Positions 14,878 through 16,644 of a stretch of 16,644 nucleotides of DNA are shown here, one piece after another. The stretch comes from JBLKSS01 sp047607725. Its GTDB lineage: Bacteria > Pseudomonadota > Gammaproteobacteria > Enterobacterales > Enterobacteriaceae. The position numbers and the translations under genes are program-made. Below the pieces are notes generated by a model. That model ran no database searches, was not told the origin of the DNA, and saw only the letters and a program-made list of their open reading frames with translations. Position 1 is the first letter of the stretch. Every line of letters begins with the position of its first letter. The stretch lies in the NCBI RefSeq assembly GCF_047607725.1, contig NZ_JBLKSS010000032.1, positions 1 through 16,644 on the forward strand. The letters are read 5' to 3'.

Positions 14878-15146
14878 GAAGGCGACTCCTTTTTACTCAA
14901 GGCGGCAGGGGGTGACTTTTGCCGGGTGGCCGCCGGTTTAGACGGTGGCGGGATTTCCAGCACATCCTTGAAACGCAGCAGGCGCGTCAGCCAGAAAGCA
15001 TTGCGCGGCACCCAGGCCCCCGTATCCGGTAACATCTGCATGGAGTTGGGTTCGCGCACCGCGCGCTCCGGGGCCGGCACGACAAAAATCATCGGNAAGT
15101 CAAAGGGGTTAGGGAAGCGCATCGCNGTGTTGTCGNTGTCATTCAT
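14874..15146 (-). CDS. Mu gp38-like protein (DUF2635)
   Basis: This is a small prophage protein of about 90 residues, from ATG 15146 (MND...) to TGA at 14876-14874. The core VVPAPERAVREPNSMQMLPDTGAWVPRNAFWLTRLLRFKDV fits the DUF2635 pattern (conserved R-D/E-P, L-P, G-x-x-V-P, F-W, R-R-L-x-x-x-D-V) found between gp37 and the sheath gene in Mu-like phages. The C-terminus is Pro/Ser/Lys rich. The start overlaps the gp37-like stop by 8 bases, consistent with translational coupling. Three Ns fall in the first 20 codons, so a few residues are unknown. Molecular role in the tail is not established. Confidence 0.75.
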   Translation of the reverse strand: MNDXDNXAMRFPNPFDXPMIFVVPAPERAVREPNSMQMLPDTGAWVPRNAFWLTRLLRFKDVLEIPPPSKPAATRQKSPPAALSKKESPS

Positions 15147-15681
15147 TGTCGTGGCTCTCCCCGCGCAGGGTGATATGGGCGGCGAACGGCNGNCTGCCGT
15201 CCGCCTGGGTAAAGGTNTGATAATGGCGCAGGTANTCATCCACGCCATCGTCNTGCATCAACGNNGNCACCGGCTCCTCNCAGGTAAAGTAGATGCCATA
15301 CAGCACCACGCCGCAATTNCCCTGTTNCTCGGTGTANAGGTTGNGCCCCTCTTCAAAGCGCATCGNNCCGGNGTTTGCCGGACNAAAACCCGATAAGCCC
15401 GCNATCAGNCGCGCCNCTATCTGGTAGAGGCCGGGTCNGTCNCCCTCGGCACCGTTGATAACATCGGCCACCACGTAAAAAACAAAGCGACTGTCAATCA
15501 CGCCTTTGACCTGACCGGCCTGCGCCCCCAGCCANACCAGATACANCGNNGGCGGCGTNAGCAGNACNTCACGCAGCNCNNCNTNGCTCCAGTCGCCGGG
15601 ATGGGTGGCGATATNACGCAACGTNTTGCCAAACAGNNCNNGNAGNCGNGNCAGNAAGGCGTTTTCGGTGGAGACAATCAT
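15139..15681 (-). CDS. Mu gp37-like protein (DUF1834)
   Basis: This 180-residue prophage protein begins at ATG 15681 (MIVSTENA) and shares its first base with the gp36-like stop (TGATG). Readable parts include THPGDWS, WLGAQAGQVKGVIDSRFVFYVVADVINGAE, MRFEEG, and NCGVVLYGIYFT. Length, content and place between gp36- and gp38-like genes fit the DUF1834/gp37 family of Mu-like phages, thought to be a neck or tail-completion component. Many codons contain N, so no statement on integrity of individual residues is possible, but the frame is open throughout. Confidence 0.72.
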   Translation of the reverse strand: MIVSTENAXLXXXXXLFGXTLRXIATHPGDWSXXXLRXXLXTPXXXYLXWLGAQAGQVKGVIDSRFVFYVVADVINGAEXDXPGLYQIXAXLXAGLSGFXPANXXXMRFEEGXNXYTEXQXNCGVVLYGIYFTXEEPVXXLMXDDGVDXYLRHYXTFTQADGXXPFAAHITLRGESHDNE

Positions 15682-16097
15682 CAGATAAACCCNTTCTGCT
15701 TGCGCCCGAACACCGACGCNTCGGCCTGCATCTGCGGCAGGTCGGCACTGTCGGGNNCCTGGNTATCGCTATCCACCCCGAGCGGCAGNTCNCCCTTTTT
15801 CACCGCCTCCAGCCAGCGCAGCGCATCCTGGTAACGCTGGCNGGTTTGCTCAGTGGCCCGCTCGTCATTCAGGTAGTAAAACGCNANNGTGCAGGCATGC
15901 TGTTTCAGNACNGACGGCACCACCGAGAGCGGCAGNGCGTAACGGGCNGCGATAAAGCTGTCCATCAGGGCGCTGGCATCGCTGAGCGCCTGNCTCACNT
16001 TNTGCCGGGCNGCNNCCTCATCGCTGCGCCNGTCGACCAGCCTTTCTANCAACGGGGCGCTATAGCGGGCGCGTAAATCCTGCTCGCTGGCATACAT
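15681..16097 (-). CDS. Mu gp36-like protein (DUF1320)
   Basis: This 138-residue protein starts at ATG 16097 with AGGAG about 11 bases upstream. MYASEQDLRARY, ALSDASALMDSFI-ARY-LPLSVVP, AFYYLNDERATEQT and RYQDALRWLEAV match the DUF1320 pattern (N-terminal Y-x-x-x-x-D-L, mid-protein SALIDSYL-type helix, Y-x-L-x-x). Mu gp36 homologues lie between the major head gene and gp37. They are likely head-tail connector proteins. About 19 Ns affect the coding sequence. The frame is open. Confidence 0.75.
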   Translation of the reverse strand: MYASEQDLRARYSAPLXERLVDXRSDEXXARXXVXQALSDASALMDSFIXARYXLPLSVVPXXLKQHACXXAFYYLNDERATEQTXQRYQDALRWLEAVKKXXLPLGVDSDXQXPDSADLPQMQAXASVFGRKQXGFI

Positions 16098-16145
16098 GCG
16101 TTANCNCTCCTTTCANGGGCGTTTAAANCGGATTTAANCGCGCTN

Positions 16146-16644
16146 TTACAACAGGTCTGCGACCAGCAGCGTCAGCTTGCCTTTCATTTCGTTAGAGACC
16201 GTGGCGCTGCCCTCGGCCAGTAATTCNCGCTCCAGTAACTGGGTGGCGNTTTTTTCCAGCTCCACCGGCACCACCAGATGGGTCGGACGAATACCCAGCT
16301 TNCGACCGCCATCGGCGGTAAAGCCGCGCATGGCGCTCCAGCCTTTCCAGAGGTTATCCAGCGTCAGGGGGGCCTGCATGCGGTAAGCCATCTGCCAGAA
16401 GCCGTAGCCCACATTGCGCCGGGCCGAGGCACCAAAGACAAATTCGTTGTCAGTAAACGCGCGGCCCTCATCCACTTTGGTTAACGCGAGCAGCTCGGGT
16501 GGACGGCGGTTCTGGAAAATCAGCGGCTTGAGTGCGCGCGAGCAGTCCAGCAGATACCAGACAGCACCGTCGTACGCTTTTTGAGCCGCGCCGCTGCCGG
16601 TTTTTTCAATCAACTGGTTGGCGACCTTGGTCGCGTCACCGCTG
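16146..16644 (-). CDS. Mu-like major head subunit (gpT), C-terminal part, runs off window
   Basis: The open frame continues to the window end without a plausible start, so this is the 3' portion (about 165 codons) of a larger gene. The text ANQLIEKTGSG, WYLLDCSRALKPLIFQNRRPPELLALT, FTDNEFVFGASARRNVGYGFWQMAYR, LTLDNLWKGWSAMRGF, LGIRPTHLVVP and KGKLTLLVADLL is characteristic of the Mu gpT major capsid family. TAA is at 16148-16146. It lies 48 bp upstream of the gp36-like gene on the same strand, keeping the Mu order T-36-37-38-L. No frameshift is seen in the visible part; a few codons contain N. Confidence 0.85.
   Translation of the reverse strand, partial: SGDATKVANQLIEKTGSGAAQKAYDGAVWYLLDCSRALKPLIFQNRRPPELLALTKVDEGRAFTDNEFVFGASARRNVGYGFWQMAYRMQAPLTLDNLWKGWSAMRGFTADGGXKLGIRPTHLVVPVELEKXATQLLEXELLAEGSATVSNEMKGKLTLLVADLL

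Noticed and set aside
1..16644. CRISPR arrays, tRNA or rRNA genes, toxin-antitoxin or defence systems
   Set aside because: No regularly spaced repeats, cloverleaf-like sequences, rRNA segments or recognisable defence proteins were seen on either strand.

Overview
The window comes from a degenerating gammaproteobacterial genome. The intact proteins (MepM, LpxM, RuvC, YebC, NudB, AspS) read like Enterobacterales orthologues. The mix of intact housekeeping genes, freshly broken transport genes, IS66-type remnants and a Mu-like prophage fits a Sodalis-allied insect endosymbiont. That assignment rests on remembered protein similarity, not a search.

Layout. Positions 1-90 hold one end of an IS66-like element. 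Next are a DUF1460 lipoprotein gene (170-955, +) and a 5'-truncated, frameshifted Nramp/MntH transporter (about 1018-1756, +). From 1947 to 12012 the order is the familiar enterobacterial block lpxM - mepM - znuA / znuC - znuB - ruvB - ruvA - ruvC - yebC - nudB - aspS. znuC and znuB are on the + strand and the rest are on the - strand. lpxM, mepM, ruvC, yebC, nudB and aspS look functional. All three zinc-importer genes are broken by separate lesions. ruvA is frameshifted at its last codons but keeps an upstream LexA box, and ruvB is cut by a run of 100 Ns at 6999-7098.

Upstream of aspS an IS66-like remnant (about 12216-12551) marks a synteny break. It truncates an arginine-binding protein gene (artI-like), followed by a doubly damaged artP and the 3' end of a ybjP-like lipoprotein gene. 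This is the ybjP-artP-artI neighbourhood of enterobacteria with artQ and artM missing. A 325-bp element with 48-bp terminal inverted repeats (14269-14593) joins the ybjP remnant to a Mu-like prophage on the - strand: tail sheath (truncated), gp38-, gp37- and gp36-like genes, then the major head protein running off the window end. This last part carries many single Ns.

Together: peptidoglycan and lipid A maintenance, aspartyl-tRNA synthesis, dNTP/folate housekeeping and YebC are kept, while high-affinity Zn and Mn uptake, arginine import and RuvAB-dependent branch migration are lost or being lost. No convincing new biological system is visible. The notable material is the detailed record of gene decay and IS-mediated rearrangement.
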